Positions 18,788 through 27,452 of a stretch of 64,000 nt of DNA are shown here, piece by piece. A program made the translations under genes and the position numbers. Origin of the DNA: Sulfuricurvum sp. GTDB taxonomy: Bacteria > Campylobacterota > Campylobacteria > Campylobacterales > Sulfurimonadaceae. Each line of letters starts with the position of its first letter. Positions within the stretch are counted from its first letter, which is position 1. The DNA is taken from assembly GCA_030692765.1 (NCBI GenBank), contig JAUYUB010000020.1, positions 53,931-117,930 on the forward strand. Direction: 5' to 3'. Under the pieces are notes generated by a model that did not search any database, was not told the origin of the DNA, and was given only the letters and a program-made list of their open reading frames with translations.

Positions 18788-20367
18788 AGTACTCCATCCT
18801 CTTTCCAAGTAATTGTGTGTGCGCCAAACAGTGCATCATCCCGCGCAGGGACATCCCCACGATAATGCGCTCCTCGGCTCTCGCTTCGATTAATCGCAGA
18901 GATGGCAATGATCTCTGAGAGCTCGATCTTATTGCCAAACTCGATAAACTCGACCAGGTTGGTGTTACAGATTTTAGACTTATCTTTTGGACCCATCAGT
19001 GGAAGCTCTTTTTTTATCTGGCTAATCACATCAAGTGCGGCGTTAAGTCCACTATTGTCACGCACCAGCCCTACATTCGTATAAAAGACCTCAGCTAATG
19101 TCTCTTGTTTTTCGTAAAAATCGATCTGATTGCTAAAGCTCATCACTTCATTCACGTAATTAGTATCTTTAGTAATCTGATTGTTTTCCAGCGCTGACGC
19201 AGCTTTATTCTCTCCAAACTCCGCCGCATTTTTTCCGCAATGGCGACCGAATACTACAAGTTCCAAAAGAGAGTTTCCACCCAAACGATTTGCTCCATGT
19301 GTTTTATGATTAGCACACTCACCCACGGCAAACAAACCGCTAACGCTTGTCATACATTCGTTATTGACTTCTATCCCACCCATACTGTAATGCGCTGCAG
19401 GCTTAATCGGGATAAGATCATGCACCGGATCAATGCCCTCATAGATCTGCGCCAGCTTACGCTCCTGAGGCAGTTCATGCGCGATAAATTTTTCCCCCAA
19501 ATGGCGAATATCCAGATACACGGCACCACCTGAGACAATCTCATCATGAATCGCTCTCGCCACCACATCACGAGGTCCCAGCTCATCGGTAAAACGTTCC
19601 TCTTTTGCATTGAGTAAAAATCCGCCCGCCCCGCGTGCGCTCTCCGAGATCAAAATCGAAGAACTTTTGAGTGCTGTGGGATGAAACTGGATAAATTCTA
19701 AATCAGCAAGTCTCGCACCCGCACGTATCGCAGCCGCGATCCCATCCCCCGTACTGCCAACGGAATTTGTCGAATGTCTACCGTACAGTGCCCCGTATCC
19801 GCCTGTTGCGAGAATCACACTCTCAGCACGTATCTCTTCCACATCACCCGTAGGGATATTGAGACACGTTGCCCCTAACGCACGATTGCTCTGCTCATCC
19901 ACGATGATGTTCAGCAAAAATCGCTCATTTAAAAACGTAATACCCGCTTTGAGACATTGATCATACAGCGTGTGTAAAAGCTTCAATCCCGTATAGTCTT
20001 GCGCATAACACGCTCTGGGTGCTGATGCGCCGCCCAAACGTCTGCGGGCTATCTCACCTGATGCATCACGGCTAAACGGTAAACCCATCGTGTTACACCA
20101 ACGCACGGCATCGAGAGCATTTTCACACATAAATGCGATCTGTTTTTCATTTCCTAAACCTGCACTGGATTTCAACGTATCAGCAATGTGATTCGCAACC
20201 GAATCGCCCTCTCCCAAAACCGCATTCATCCCCCCTTGCGCCATAGAGGTTTGGGAACGTGTCGGTAGTGTTTTGGTCATCACAACAACCTCAGCACCCG
20301 CCTCATGAGCTGACAGCGCACTCACCAATCCCGCACCACCTCCACCGATAATTAATACTTTAGCCAT
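18766..20367 (-). CDS. frdA: Fumarate reductase/succinate dehydrogenase flavoprotein subunit
   Basis: A 533-residue flavoprotein. An N-terminal FAD-binding GGGGAGL is at about 8-14; the substrate site is recognisable from QFHPT, SESARGAGGFL, LGPRDVVARAI, HYSMGGI and HGANRLGGNSLLE. The position of the covalent flavin histidine (RSHTVAAxGG in E. coli FrdA and SdhA) reads RSQTSMAQGG here, so FAD is probably bound non-covalently. There is no Tat or other signal peptide. The ATG at 20367 has AAGGAG upstream; the ATG at 20403 has none. NadB-like enzymes also lack the histidine, but the paired FrdB supports a fumarate reductase type. Confidence 0.85.
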   Translation of the reverse strand: MAKVLIIGGGGAGLVSALSAHEAGAEVVVMTKTLPTRSQTSMAQGGMNAVLGEGDSVANHIADTLKSSAGLGNEKQIAFMCENALDAVRWCNTMGLPFSRDASGEIARRRLGGASAPRACYAQDYTGLKLLHTLYDQCLKAGITFLNERFLLNIIVDEQSNRALGATCLNIPTGDVEEIRAESVILATGGYGALYGRHSTNSVGSTGDGIAAAIRAGARLADLEFIQFHPTALKSSSILISESARGAGGFLLNAKEERFTDELGPRDVVARAIHDEIVSGGAVYLDIRHLGEKFIAHELPQERKLAQIYEGIDPVHDLIPIKPAAHYSMGGIEVNNECMTSVSGLFAVGECANHKTHGANRLGGNSLLELVVFGRHCGKNAAEFGENKAASALENNQITKDTNYVNEVMSFSNQIDFYEKQETLAEVFYTNVGLVRDNSGLNAALDVISQIKKELPLMGPKDKSKICNTNLVEFIEFGNKIELSEIIAISAINRSESRGAHYRGDVPARDDALFGAHTITWKEDGVLCTNLMK

Positions 20368-20522
20368 AACAAAGACTCCTTGAATAGGATGATTGTAGCA
20401 CAACGGGTTTTAGGAGTTTCTCAATAGGGGAATTAACACTTTCTTGTTAGCATTTTTCAAGTGTTAGCTGTCTTGTGATAGCCTACTCATAAAATACACT
20501 AGATTCAAAATAATTATCTCAA

Positions 20523-20562
20523 TTTGACAATAAAAACATAAAAAGAGTATACTTTCTATACT
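20523..20562 (+). promoter_or_regulatory. brnTA promoter with palindromic operator
   Basis: A TTGACA box is at 20523-20528. AGTATA (20546-20551) and TATACT (20557-20562) are a perfect inverted repeat around 5 bases, overlapping TATACT -10 candidates. BrnA-type antitoxins autorepress through ribbon-helix-helix binding to palindromes, so this is the probable operator. Confidence 0.6.
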
Positions 20563-20578
20563 ATAAGTGGAGGGTATT

Positions 20579-20842
20579 GTGAAATTTGGATATGATCCTG
20601 CTAAAAGTGATACAAATTTTCAAAAACACGGTATTGATTTTGAAGCAGCCCAATATTTATGGCTCGATCCTAATGCACTTCAAATCCAAGCAAAAAGTGA
20701 CACAGAAGATCGTTACGCTTTAATCGCTGGCATTCAAAAAATAGTTTGGATTGCATTTTACACCTACAGAAAAGATGTCATACGAATCATCTCGGTACGT
20801 AGAGCACGAGATAACGAAAAAAGGATTTATGATGAAAGCTGA
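20579..20842 (+). CDS. brnT: BrnT-family toxin
   Basis: An 87-residue ribonuclease-type toxin of the BrnT family, structurally RelE-like. The family pattern is clear: FGYDPAKSDTNFQKHGIDFEAA at the N-terminus, the DTEDRYALIAGI segment, and the C-terminal IRIISVRRARDNEKRIYDES. I chose the GTG at 20579, which has GGAGGG 5 bases upstream. The toxin gene precedes its antitoxin, the usual BrnTA order, and the two overlap by 11 bases. Confidence 0.9.
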   Translation: MKFGYDPAKSDTNFQKHGIDFEAAQYLWLDPNALQIQAKSDTEDRYALIAGIQKIVWIAFYTYRKDVIRIISVRRARDNEKRIYDES

Positions 20843-21062
20843 AAAACTCGACGAACTTTTTGATAACGGTGATGATTTTATACCTCATCTTGACCTCTCA
20901 ACCGCGAAACGAATCGGTACGCAACCTAAAAAAATAAATGTAGATTTTCCGGAATGGGTCATTAATGCCCTCGATATCGAAGCCAAAAGAATCGGTGTAA
21001 CACGTCAATCAATTATAAAAGTATGGATAAGTGAACGACTCAAAGCTGAACAAGCGTCTTAA
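20832..21062 (+). CDS. brnA: BrnA-family antitoxin
   Basis: A 76-residue antitoxin with a C-terminal ribbon-helix-helix (KKINVDFPEWVINALDIEAKRIGVTRQSIIKVW). The N-terminal part should wrap the toxin. Two ATGs in tandem (20829, 20832) are possible; AAGGA at 20821-20825 favours the second. It overlaps the end of brnT and probably represses the shared promoter. Confidence 0.88.
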   Translation: MKAEKLDELFDNGDDFIPHLDLSTAKRIGTQPKKINVDFPEWVINALDIEAKRIGVTRQSIIKVWISERLKAEQAS

Positions 21063-21070
21063 CCTAGATC

Positions 21071-21982
21071 ATGAGTTCCCAAACCCTCCTATCACTTTTT
21101 GGTATCTACCTCTTCATCGCCGTGGGTTTTGGCGCCAAATGGTCATTTAAAGACAAAATAGACGACCGTACCATCACCCTGCTCAGCGTCTATTTTTTAC
21201 AAATCTTTCTCACCTTTTGGGGACTGCTCAAGCGCCCCATTGATACAGACCTATTATTAGCGCCATCGGTGTATCTCGCGATCACTCTTATGGCATTGCT
21301 GCTTATGATACCGCTCTCCAAACTGCTGTTTCATGACACAAAAGAGCGCTCGATTGCAACCGTCGCGGCACTCATCGGCAACACGGGAAATTTAGGAATT
21401 CCACTGGGAATTGCCCTGTTTGGCGAACAATGTGTCCCTTATATGACCCTTATCAATCTCGTTAACGTTTTCGTGGTTTACACGATCGGGGTTTTCTACT
21501 ATTCACGTGGTGAGTTCAGCGTGCGTGATTCACTAATCAATATCCTAAAACTACCGGTTCTATGGGCGGCTATGGTAGCCATTTTACTCAACCTCATTGG
21601 TTATCACCCAAGCGAGGCGGTGGATAAAACACTGATGATGGGGGCGTATGCCTCGATGACCATGCAGTTGGTATTGTTTGGGATTTATCTGTACGGTACC
21701 AAATTCAAAGAGATCAATAAACGCCTTACCATATGGATCAGCGGAACAAAATTTATTCTCATTCCAGCCCTTGCATGGGTGGTTTTGGGACAAATCGAGA
21801 TGGAAAGTTCGGTGAAGGGGATGGTGTTTTTGGAGCTGATGGTTCCGCTGGCAGTCGCCAATGTTAATCTGGCCTCTCTCTATAACTGTGCACCCCGTAC
21901 CGTCACGATACAGGTGTTTGTCACATCAATATTATTTTTAGGTATTGCGTTTATTTTACCGTTGATTCTGAAAACGTTTTAA
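21071..21982 (+). CDS. AEC (auxin efflux carrier) family transporter
   Basis: A 303-residue membrane protein with 8-10 helices. The Asn-rich helix ALIGNTGNLGIPLGIALFG near residue 100 is the hallmark of bacterial AEC proteins, which export dicarboxylates or other organic acids. The second half ends in a matching GxVxLELMVPLAVANVNLASL segment. Substrate unknown. Its 3' end overlaps the convergent dehydrogenase gene by 32 bases. Confidence 0.85.
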   Translation: MSSQTLLSLFGIYLFIAVGFGAKWSFKDKIDDRTITLLSVYFLQIFLTFWGLLKRPIDTDLLLAPSVYLAITLMALLLMIPLSKLLFHDTKERSIATVAALIGNTGNLGIPLGIALFGEQCVPYMTLINLVNVFVVYTIGVFYYSRGEFSVRDSLINILKLPVLWAAMVAILLNLIGYHPSEAVDKTLMMGAYASMTMQLVLFGIYLYGTKFKEINKRLTIWISGTKFILIPALAWVVLGQIEMESSVKGMVFLELMVPLAVANVNLASLYNCAPRTVTIQVFVTSILFLGIAFILPLILKTF

Positions 21983-22889
21983 TATTCTCTATCGTTGCCG
22001 CGATAAGCCGTTGGCGTGCTTCTACGGAAGTCCATGCAATGTGCGGCGTGATATACAAACGCTCGTGATGTTTGATGTTCATAAGCACATGCGGTGTACT
22101 CATCGGCTCTTTGATCAAGACATCCAATCCCACATAGATCGGTTTGACATCGATGATCACCGAGAGGGCATCCTCATCCACAATCCCGCCACGACCAAGA
22201 TTAAGCAATACTGCGCCGTCTTTCATCTGTAATAACTCAGAGTGAGAGATCAGATTTTCAGTGGCTAGATTGAGCGGTGCGTGAATAGAGATAACGTCGC
22301 TGTTTTCAATCAAACGGCTCAACGTTGTTTTTTCAAACTCGTTGTTTTCATTTTTACCTGAGGTTGAATAATAGATCACTTTGGCACCAAACGCTTTTGC
22401 AATGGTTGCAACACTGCGCCCGATCTCACCCAAACCGATAATCCCCCATGTCTTACCGCGCAGTTCACTAAAGGAGGGACCGATATGGGTAAATACCGCT
22501 TCTTTTTGCCATTGACCGCTTTTAACGTATTCATCGTAATAGCGCGAGTGCCCCATCAGGTAAAACAGCATCGAAAACGTATGCTGTACCACCGCATCAG
22601 TTGAGTACCCTGCGACATTTTTCACCGTAATACCACGGCCTGCCGCTGCATCGTGATCGATGTTATTTGTCCCCGTCGCCGCAACACAAATAAGCTTGAG
22701 ATTAGGTGCGGCTTGCATCACGGCATCGCTAATAACCACTTTGTTAGTCACTATGACATCGGCATCCACAACACGCTGTGCAGTTTCATCCGCTGAGGTC
22801 GTAGCATACGCGCTAACACTTCCTAGCGTATTAAAGTCCTCCAGAGAAGTATCACCGTAAGTGAGTGTGTCTAATAAGACAATGTTCAT
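21951..22889 (-). CDS. D-2-hydroxyacid dehydrogenase
   Basis: A 312-residue NAD-dependent D-isomer 2-hydroxyacid dehydrogenase. The NAD-binding loop GIIGLGEIGRSVA is near 148-160. The catalytic set is visible: an Arg in LNLGRGGIVDEDAL, a Glu in the VYxGLDVLIKEPM region, and the His in YITPHIAWTSVEAR. It is closest to the glycerate/hydroxypyruvate reductase type; the exact substrate is uncertain. Confidence 0.9.
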   Translation of the reverse strand: MNIVLLDTLTYGDTSLEDFNTLGSVSAYATTSADETAQRVVDADVIVTNKVVISDAVMQAAPNLKLICVAATGTNNIDHDAAAGRGITVKNVAGYSTDAVVQHTFSMLFYLMGHSRYYDEYVKSGQWQKEAVFTHIGPSFSELRGKTWGIIGLGEIGRSVATIAKAFGAKVIYYSTSGKNENNEFEKTTLSRLIENSDVISIHAPLNLATENLISHSELLQMKDGAVLLNLGRGGIVDEDALSVIIDVKPIYVGLDVLIKEPMSTPHVLMNIKHHERLYITPHIAWTSVEARQRLIAATIENIKTFSESTVK

Positions 22890-22941
22890 AATATTCCTAT
22901 TTTATGTTATTTTGCTCACTAAAACATGCCATCGGCATCTT

Positions 22942-24114
22942 TTAGTTAGAGCTATCGTCTTTGATCCCTTTGATCAATTTTTTTGCTTTTTTGAGTGCTT
23001 TATTCACTTTATCAAAGACCAATATCACGGCCATTCGTCGTCCAACGTGCGCTTCAGGCTTCCCAAATACGCGAACAAAGGTCTTAGTATCAAACAGCTT
23101 GTCCGCAACATCGACAACAGGTTCATGCGATTCAACAGCTGATTTAAATGCGGCACTGGCACCATCACCGTAAAAAGTAAATCCTAATGGAAGACCCAAA
23201 ACCGCACGTACATGCAATGCAAACTCACTTTGACTTTGGGTGATGAGTGTTACCATCCCTGTATCATGGGGACGTGGGCTCACTTCACTGAAATAGACCT
23301 CATCGCCTTTGACAAACAGCTCAACACCAAACAGCCCGCGACCACCTAAACCGTCGGTGATCGATTGTGCGATCGCTTTTGAGCGCTTCAATGCTTTTTT
23401 CGACATTTCCATCGGCTGCCAGCTGTAGATGTAATCACCATCTTTTTGGATGTGCCCGATCGGCTCACAAAATACCGTATCTTTTCCATTACGTACCGTC
23501 AATAGAGTAATCTCATAATCAAATCGGATAAACTCTTCAACGATCAGTTCGCTCGCATCTCCGCGTGCTTCTTTGGCGATCTCCCATGAGTGTTCCAAAT
23601 CAAACGGGGTTTTGGCAATGCTCTGCCCATGTCCAGATGAACTCATAACAGGCTTGATAACACATGGGAATCCGAGATCCTCAGCTGCCGCGCACATCTC
23701 TTCATACGTGCTCACAAAATGATAACGACTTGTTTTAATCTCTAAATCTTCGGCAGCAAAACGGCGAATATTTTTACGGTTCATGGTCTTGTTGACCGCT
23801 TCCGCATTGGGAATAACGCAAAATCCCTCAGCCTCTGCCGCAAACAATGCATCGATACTAATTGCTTCGATCTCCGGCAAAATATAGTCGGGCTTTTCAA
23901 GACGGATGATCTCTAGCACTGCCTCCTGATCTTGCATGTTAATAACATATGAACGGTTACTTACAAGATGTGCCGGAGCAAATTCATAACGATCTACGGC
24001 AATGACCTCAATCCCTAGACGTTGTGCTTCAATAGCAACTTCTTTACCGAGTTCACCAGAACCCAACAGCATGATTTTTTTGGAGTTTGTTTTAAGAGGT
24101 GCGCTAAAGAGCAT
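22942..24114 (-). CDS. purT: Formate-dependent phosphoribosylglycinamide formyltransferase PurT
   Basis: A 390-residue ATP-grasp enzyme that formylates GAR using formate and ATP in purine synthesis. The N-terminal [19 protein letters not shown], the middle [19 protein letters not shown] loop and the C-terminal [18 protein letters not shown] motif, which ligates Mg-ATP, are all present. Length matches E. coli PurT. It lies just upstream of the left end of the rpsU element. Confidence 0.96.
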   Translation of the reverse strand: MLFSAPLKTNSKKIMLLGSGELGKEVAIEAQRLGIEVIAVDRYEFAPAHLVSNRSYVINMQDQEAVLEIIRLEKPDYILPEIEAISIDALFAAEAEGFCVIPNAEAVNKTMNRKNIRRFAAEDLEIKTSRYHFVSTYEEMCAAAEDLGFPCVIKPVMSSSGHGQSIAKTPFDLEHSWEIAKEARGDASELIVEEFIRFDYEITLLTVRNGKDTVFCEPIGHIQKDGDYIYSWQPMEMSKKALKRSKAIAQSITDGLGGRGLFGVELFVKGDEVYFSEVSPRPHDTGMVTLITQSQSEFALHVRAVLGLPLGFTFYGDGASAAFKSAVESHEPVVDVADKLFDTKTFVRVFGKPEAHVGRRMAVILVFDKVNKALKKAKKLIKGIKDDSSN

Positions 24115-24209
24115 AAGAGTAGCCTTGCGTAAAATTTAGTTAACGTAATTGTAGCATAGGGATTGTAAGGGGTTTGTTACGTGTGGAAAAATTAAGGGAA
24201 GAAAATTAA

Positions 24210-24236
24210 AGGTGTAACCCAAGCGCGTGAGCGCTT
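24210..24236 (-). terminator. Probable original rpsU terminator, left of the element
   Basis: On the minus strand, downstream of the left repeat, AAGCGC-GTGA-GCGCTT (24221-24236) forms a perfect 6-bp stem. An AGGTGTAA (24210-24217) lies beyond it. The same layout, with a different stem sequence, occurs next to rpsU at the right end. Confidence 0.5.
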
Positions 24237-24239
24237 GAA

Positions 24240-24263
24240 ATTACAGGCGAGATTCGTAACGTC
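24240..24263 (+). repeat. Left attachment repeat (copy of rpsU 3' end)
   Basis: These 24 bases are identical to 30997-31020, the last seven codons plus stop of rpsU (seen on the minus strand). They mark the left junction of the integrated element. The match then decays, with scattered identity over the next 7 bases. Confidence 0.85.
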
Positions 24264-24390
24264 TCACCATGCCTATTTTCCAAGTTTCTTAAAGTATGTG
24301 AAACTTCATTCAAACCCCTTTACATAGGGCTTATAACATTGTATAATAAATCTCAAGTTAATTCAAGTTATTGCTACTTTTTACACCAAT

Positions 24391-24413
24391 AGGTATAAAT
24401 AGGGTAGAAATCA
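24391..24413 (+). repeat. Subterminal direct repeat, left copy
   Basis: AGGTATAAAT followed by GTAGAAAT, similar to 30905-30927 near the other end of the element. It lies just upstream of int and is a candidate integrase arm-binding site. Confidence 0.45.
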
Positions 24414-24428
24414 AAAGGGCTTTTCACA

Positions 24429-25556
24429 ATGGTTAAAACCGCAAAAACAGGCGTTTATTATAACCTTTTAGAGGACGGGGACAAAGTTTTTTATTTTTCA
24501 TACAATGATATTAATGATAATAAAAAAAAGAAATGGGTTAAGGTTGGTAAATACTCAGACGGAATAAGAGAGATCAATGCCTTTAATCTAAGAGCCGAAC
24601 AGCTATCAAAAATGTTACACGGTGAAGATATAACCGTCATAGCTACCAAGAAGAAAAAAGAGATAGTTACCTTTGATGATTTAGCCCAAACATATTTTAA
24701 AGATATGAGTAGCACTTCAAGCAGAATGAGCCGTTACAATATCCACATCAAAGATATTATCGGCAATAAAGATATTCACAAAATTACAAAAGAGACCATA
24801 GAAAAACTACTCACAGATGTTAAAGCAACGAACAAATCGAATCAACCACTATCGACTCAACCACTATCGAATCAAACACTAAAGAGTATCAAAGAGCTTA
24901 TAAGCACGATATACAATCACAGCATAAAAAAGCACGGCTTAGAGATAGTCAATCCTTGTATCGCAGTAAAAAGCTACAAAATAGATAATGATAGACAGCG
25001 ATATTTATCACTTGCTGAAATCAAACAGCTCAAAAAGGTTATAAAAGATAATTTTTTAGTGAGTCTTTTTATAGATTTATCGCTCCAAACAGGTGGACGT
25101 TTCGAGACAATTCTACACATACAAAAAAAAGATATTAATTTAGCAAGTGGAACGGTTACGCTCAAGAATCTCAAAACAAAAAGCACATATACAGGCTACT
25201 TGCAAAAAGAGTTTTTAGCGTCAATGAAAGAATACTTGCAATCACTCAACATAAATGATTATGTAGTTAGCTTTGAAGATGCACACGATACGAAACTTAC
25301 ACAGCGACAAATACAGCACAGAATCAAGCCGTTATTAGATAAATTATTCAACAAAGGGCTTGACACCAAAGATGCAAAAAATAGAACCGTGATACATACC
25401 TTTAGGCACACATTCGCCTCTCATCTTGCAATCAATGGCGTACCTATCTACACGATCAAGGAATTAATGAATCACGCAAAGATAGAACAAACTTTCAGAT
25501 ACGCAAAGTTAAGCCCCGAGAATGGTAAAGATGCGATACAGGGGCTTTATAGATGA
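24429..25556 (+). CDS. int: Tyrosine recombinase (integrase)
   Basis: A 375-residue phage-type integrase. An N-terminal arm-binding-like region (residues 1-60, GVYYNLLEDGDKVFYFSY) is followed by a SAM-like core-binding domain (about 75-165) and the catalytic domain. The catalytic residues are Arg224 (TGGRFETIL), His323-x-x-Arg326-His327 (HTFRHTFASH), a later LMNH and nucleophile Tyr358 (FRYAKL). It lies beside the left attachment repeat and should insert and excise the element at rpsU. Confidence 0.95.
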   Translation: MVKTAKTGVYYNLLEDGDKVFYFSYNDINDNKKKKWVKVGKYSDGIREINAFNLRAEQLSKMLHGEDITVIATKKKKEIVTFDDLAQTYFKDMSSTSSRMSRYNIHIKDIIGNKDIHKITKETIEKLLTDVKATNKSNQPLSTQPLSNQTLKSIKELISTIYNHSIKKHGLEIVNPCIAVKSYKIDNDRQRYLSLAEIKQLKKVIKDNFLVSLFIDLSLQTGGRFETILHIQKKDINLASGTVTLKNLKTKSTYTGYLQKEFLASMKEYLQSLNINDYVVSFEDAHDTKLTQRQIQHRIKPLLDKLFNKGLDTKDAKNRTVIHTFRHTFASHLAINGVPIYTIKELMNHAKIEQTFRYAKLSPENGKDAIQGLYR

Positions 25557-25581
25557 AATTATGTGATGTTAAGGCGGTAAT

Positions 25582-26343
25582 ATGATAGATCAGAACTTTT
25601 ATGACGAAGTACGGAACGCATTATTAGAAGATGCGTCAATGAGAAAAAAGCTTTTTCATACAGTACCTTATTACGAAGCCCTTAGAAGAGAAGATTTTAC
25701 CGCTGATAATCCACAGTTTAGCGATGAGATTTATCTTAAACATTCATGGCTTATGGGATTTTTGGAATATGACGAAACCAGTGAAGAGGAGCAATATTTA
25801 GAGCTCTTATTAGGCGATACCACCGACATCATCAAGTTTATGGATGGCTTATTTGATACCGTTGAAATATGGAGATCACGAAAAGAAGAGCCAAAGCCAA
25901 GAGAACAAAGAGCTCAAACAAACGATATTAAGAGCTTAAAAAAAGCGTTAAAAGTCTTTGAATTTTTATCCCTAAACAGTGATACAAACCCTCATTTTAA
26001 AAGTATGGCGAATGTGTATCCCGAAAGAGGCGAATACTGCTTAAAAGATGTTTATCATGGGATAGAATGGCTAAAAAAACAGATTGAAGTGGTAAACGGC
26101 AATGCAAAACTAACCGTGTCTAATTTATCTTATGATGCTCATTTTCAATACTGTTACAATGAGCCAAGTTATGATAAATTAGACAAAGCTATCCAAGCCT
26201 TTATAGGAGGGTTTGAACAAGTTACAGCCATAAGCCCAAACGGTGAAAAAGAGTTGATAGATCATTATATTTACAGTGATGAAGCGATAGATAATTTCAC
26301 AAAACGATTAATAGAGTATCTAAAAACTATAAAGTTATTATAA
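25582..26343 (+). CDS. Unknown protein, first gene after the integrase
   Basis: A 253-residue acidic soluble protein with no recognisable domain, no signal peptide and no membrane helix. It is rich in Glu, Asp, Tyr and Lys, with helical segments in both halves and a basic/Gln patch (KPREQRAQTND) near 107-117. It lies 25 bases after int and is followed by a 228-base gap before the excisionase-like gene. By position it is a cargo candidate, but no function can be assigned. Confidence 0.6.
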   Translation: MIDQNFYDEVRNALLEDASMRKKLFHTVPYYEALRREDFTADNPQFSDEIYLKHSWLMGFLEYDETSEEEQYLELLLGDTTDIIKFMDGLFDTVEIWRSRKEEPKPREQRAQTNDIKSLKKALKVFEFLSLNSDTNPHFKSMANVYPERGEYCLKDVYHGIEWLKKQIEVVNGNAKLTVSNLSYDAHFQYCYNEPSYDKLDKAIQAFIGGFEQVTAISPNGEKELIDHYIYSDEAIDNFTKRLIEYLKTIKLL

Positions 26344-26571
26344 GCAACACTTCACAAACCCCACTACACGTAGACTTTATCACTTTGTGACGAAGTCCTC
26401 CTTTGAGAAAAAAAATTGATTATGCGAAACTTCAGTCATAATAAATTAAGACCTTGCAAGTAAAAGCTTCACCGCTTATATCTTGATTTGTTTGTTTAGT
26501 AGAAATTTTTAACTACTAACAGCCACCCTTTGGCTAAGGGCTTGTATCGGAAATGGTACGAAGGCAAAACA
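26344..26571. other. Intergenic region upstream of the excisionase-like gene
   Basis: AT-rich non-coding stretch. Near its middle, GCGAAACTTCAGTCAT resembles AACTTCATTCA motifs near 24300 and 30170. I see no strong promoter and no attachment site. Confidence 0.3.
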
Positions 26572-26823
26572 ATGAGTAAGTTACTCACAGAAGAACAAAA
26601 AGAGCTTTATAGCTTGATGTTGCCTCAATATGGGGCGGTGCTAAAACAAAACGATGTAACAAAAGTGCTAAAAGTATCTTTAGCGACTCTTTACAGAATG
26701 AGAGAGCAGGGAATCGGTGCAGGTTACAAAAAGTTAGATAGTAAATCCAAAAACGGCACAGTTGTATATCCACTCCAAGAGATAGTTAGATATTTGACCG
26801 AATCAAATATCAAAACCGCTTGA
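26572..26823 (+). CDS. Excisionase-like HTH protein
   Basis: An 83-residue small DNA-binding protein. The middle (LKQNDVTKVLKVSLATLYRM) is a winged-HTH of the AlpA/excisionase/MerR-like type, followed by a variable wing and a C-terminal helix. I chose the ATG at 26572, preceded by AAGG. In an integrative element this is most likely the recombination directionality factor or a regulator. The next gene starts 9 bases on. Confidence 0.65.
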   Translation: MSKLLTEEQKELYSLMLPQYGAVLKQNDVTKVLKVSLATLYRMREQGIGAGYKKLDSKSKNGTVVYPLQEIVRYLTESNIKTA

Positions 26824-26832
26824 GGTGGCAGC

Positions 26833-27075
26833 ATGAAATGCAATAATAAAATGCTCATCATTCTTGAGCTAATGGAAGCCATAGACAGCGCAAAGATACA
26901 CGACCCAGCTGATACCTACGAAATGTTAAACGTAGTAATGCGCCGTTGCTTTGCAATTAGTGAACAGTATCAAAAGGGTAACCCGTTTAGAAAAGTGATT
27001 GATTTTATCACCACTGAAATACAGATCGATATGAGTGCAATCGCTGGAGAGCATTTTAGTGAGGTGGCAAAATGA
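26833..27075 (+). CDS. Small unknown protein of the element
   Basis: An 80-residue protein without recognisable domain, mainly helical, preceded by a good AGGTGG ribosome-binding site. It overlaps the next gene by 4 bases (ATGA), indicating translational coupling. It belongs to the xis-to-rep run of the element. Confidence 0.55.
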   Translation: MKCNNKMLIILELMEAIDSAKIHDPADTYEMLNVVMRRCFAISEQYQKGNPFRKVIDFITTEIQIDMSAIAGEHFSEVAK

Positions 27076-27386
27076 AAGTCAAAAAGCCCCCTTATCTATC
27101 TCATCTTCTCATTGGTGAGGCGTTATTAGAAAAACGACCCGTTAGCACTTCTTTAGGTGTAGATCAATTTTTCGTCCGACGTGTTGAAAATATTATCAGC
27201 GAATATCGAAAAGCGGGGGTACTGTTTGACGAACAAGCGACAGAGGAGAGCCGTTATAGTTGGTATAAGCCGTATCGAATAATCGACACACCCGAAAACG
27301 TAGAGCGGTTAAAAAATCTTGTTGATTATTTTCGCTCAAAGGTTGATAGCTTCATAGAAAAATCAGAGGCGAAGAAACCCGCCTAA
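27072..27386 (+). CDS. Small unknown protein, possibly winged-helix
   Basis: A 104-residue basic protein, coupled to the preceding gene by an ATGA overlap. The segment HLLIGEALLEKRPVSTSLGV and the following helix-plus-hairpin (RVENIISEYRKAGVLFDE) could form a small winged helix, but the similarity is weak. The C-terminus is a charged helix ending KSEAKKPA. No function is assigned. Confidence 0.5.
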   Translation: MKVKKPPYLSHLLIGEALLEKRPVSTSLGVDQFFVRRVENIISEYRKAGVLFDEQATEESRYSWYKPYRIIDTPENVERLKNLVDYFRSKVDSFIEKSEAKKPA

Positions 27387-27452
27387 GTGGAAGAACAGCG
27401 GGGAATGATGCGGGGAGTTTAATACCGTCATTATACCCTCGCCGTGCTAAAT

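Noticed and set aside
20403..20403. Upstream ATG for frdA
   Set aside because: No ribosome-binding site; the ATG at 20367 has AAGGAG and gives the normal flavoprotein start.
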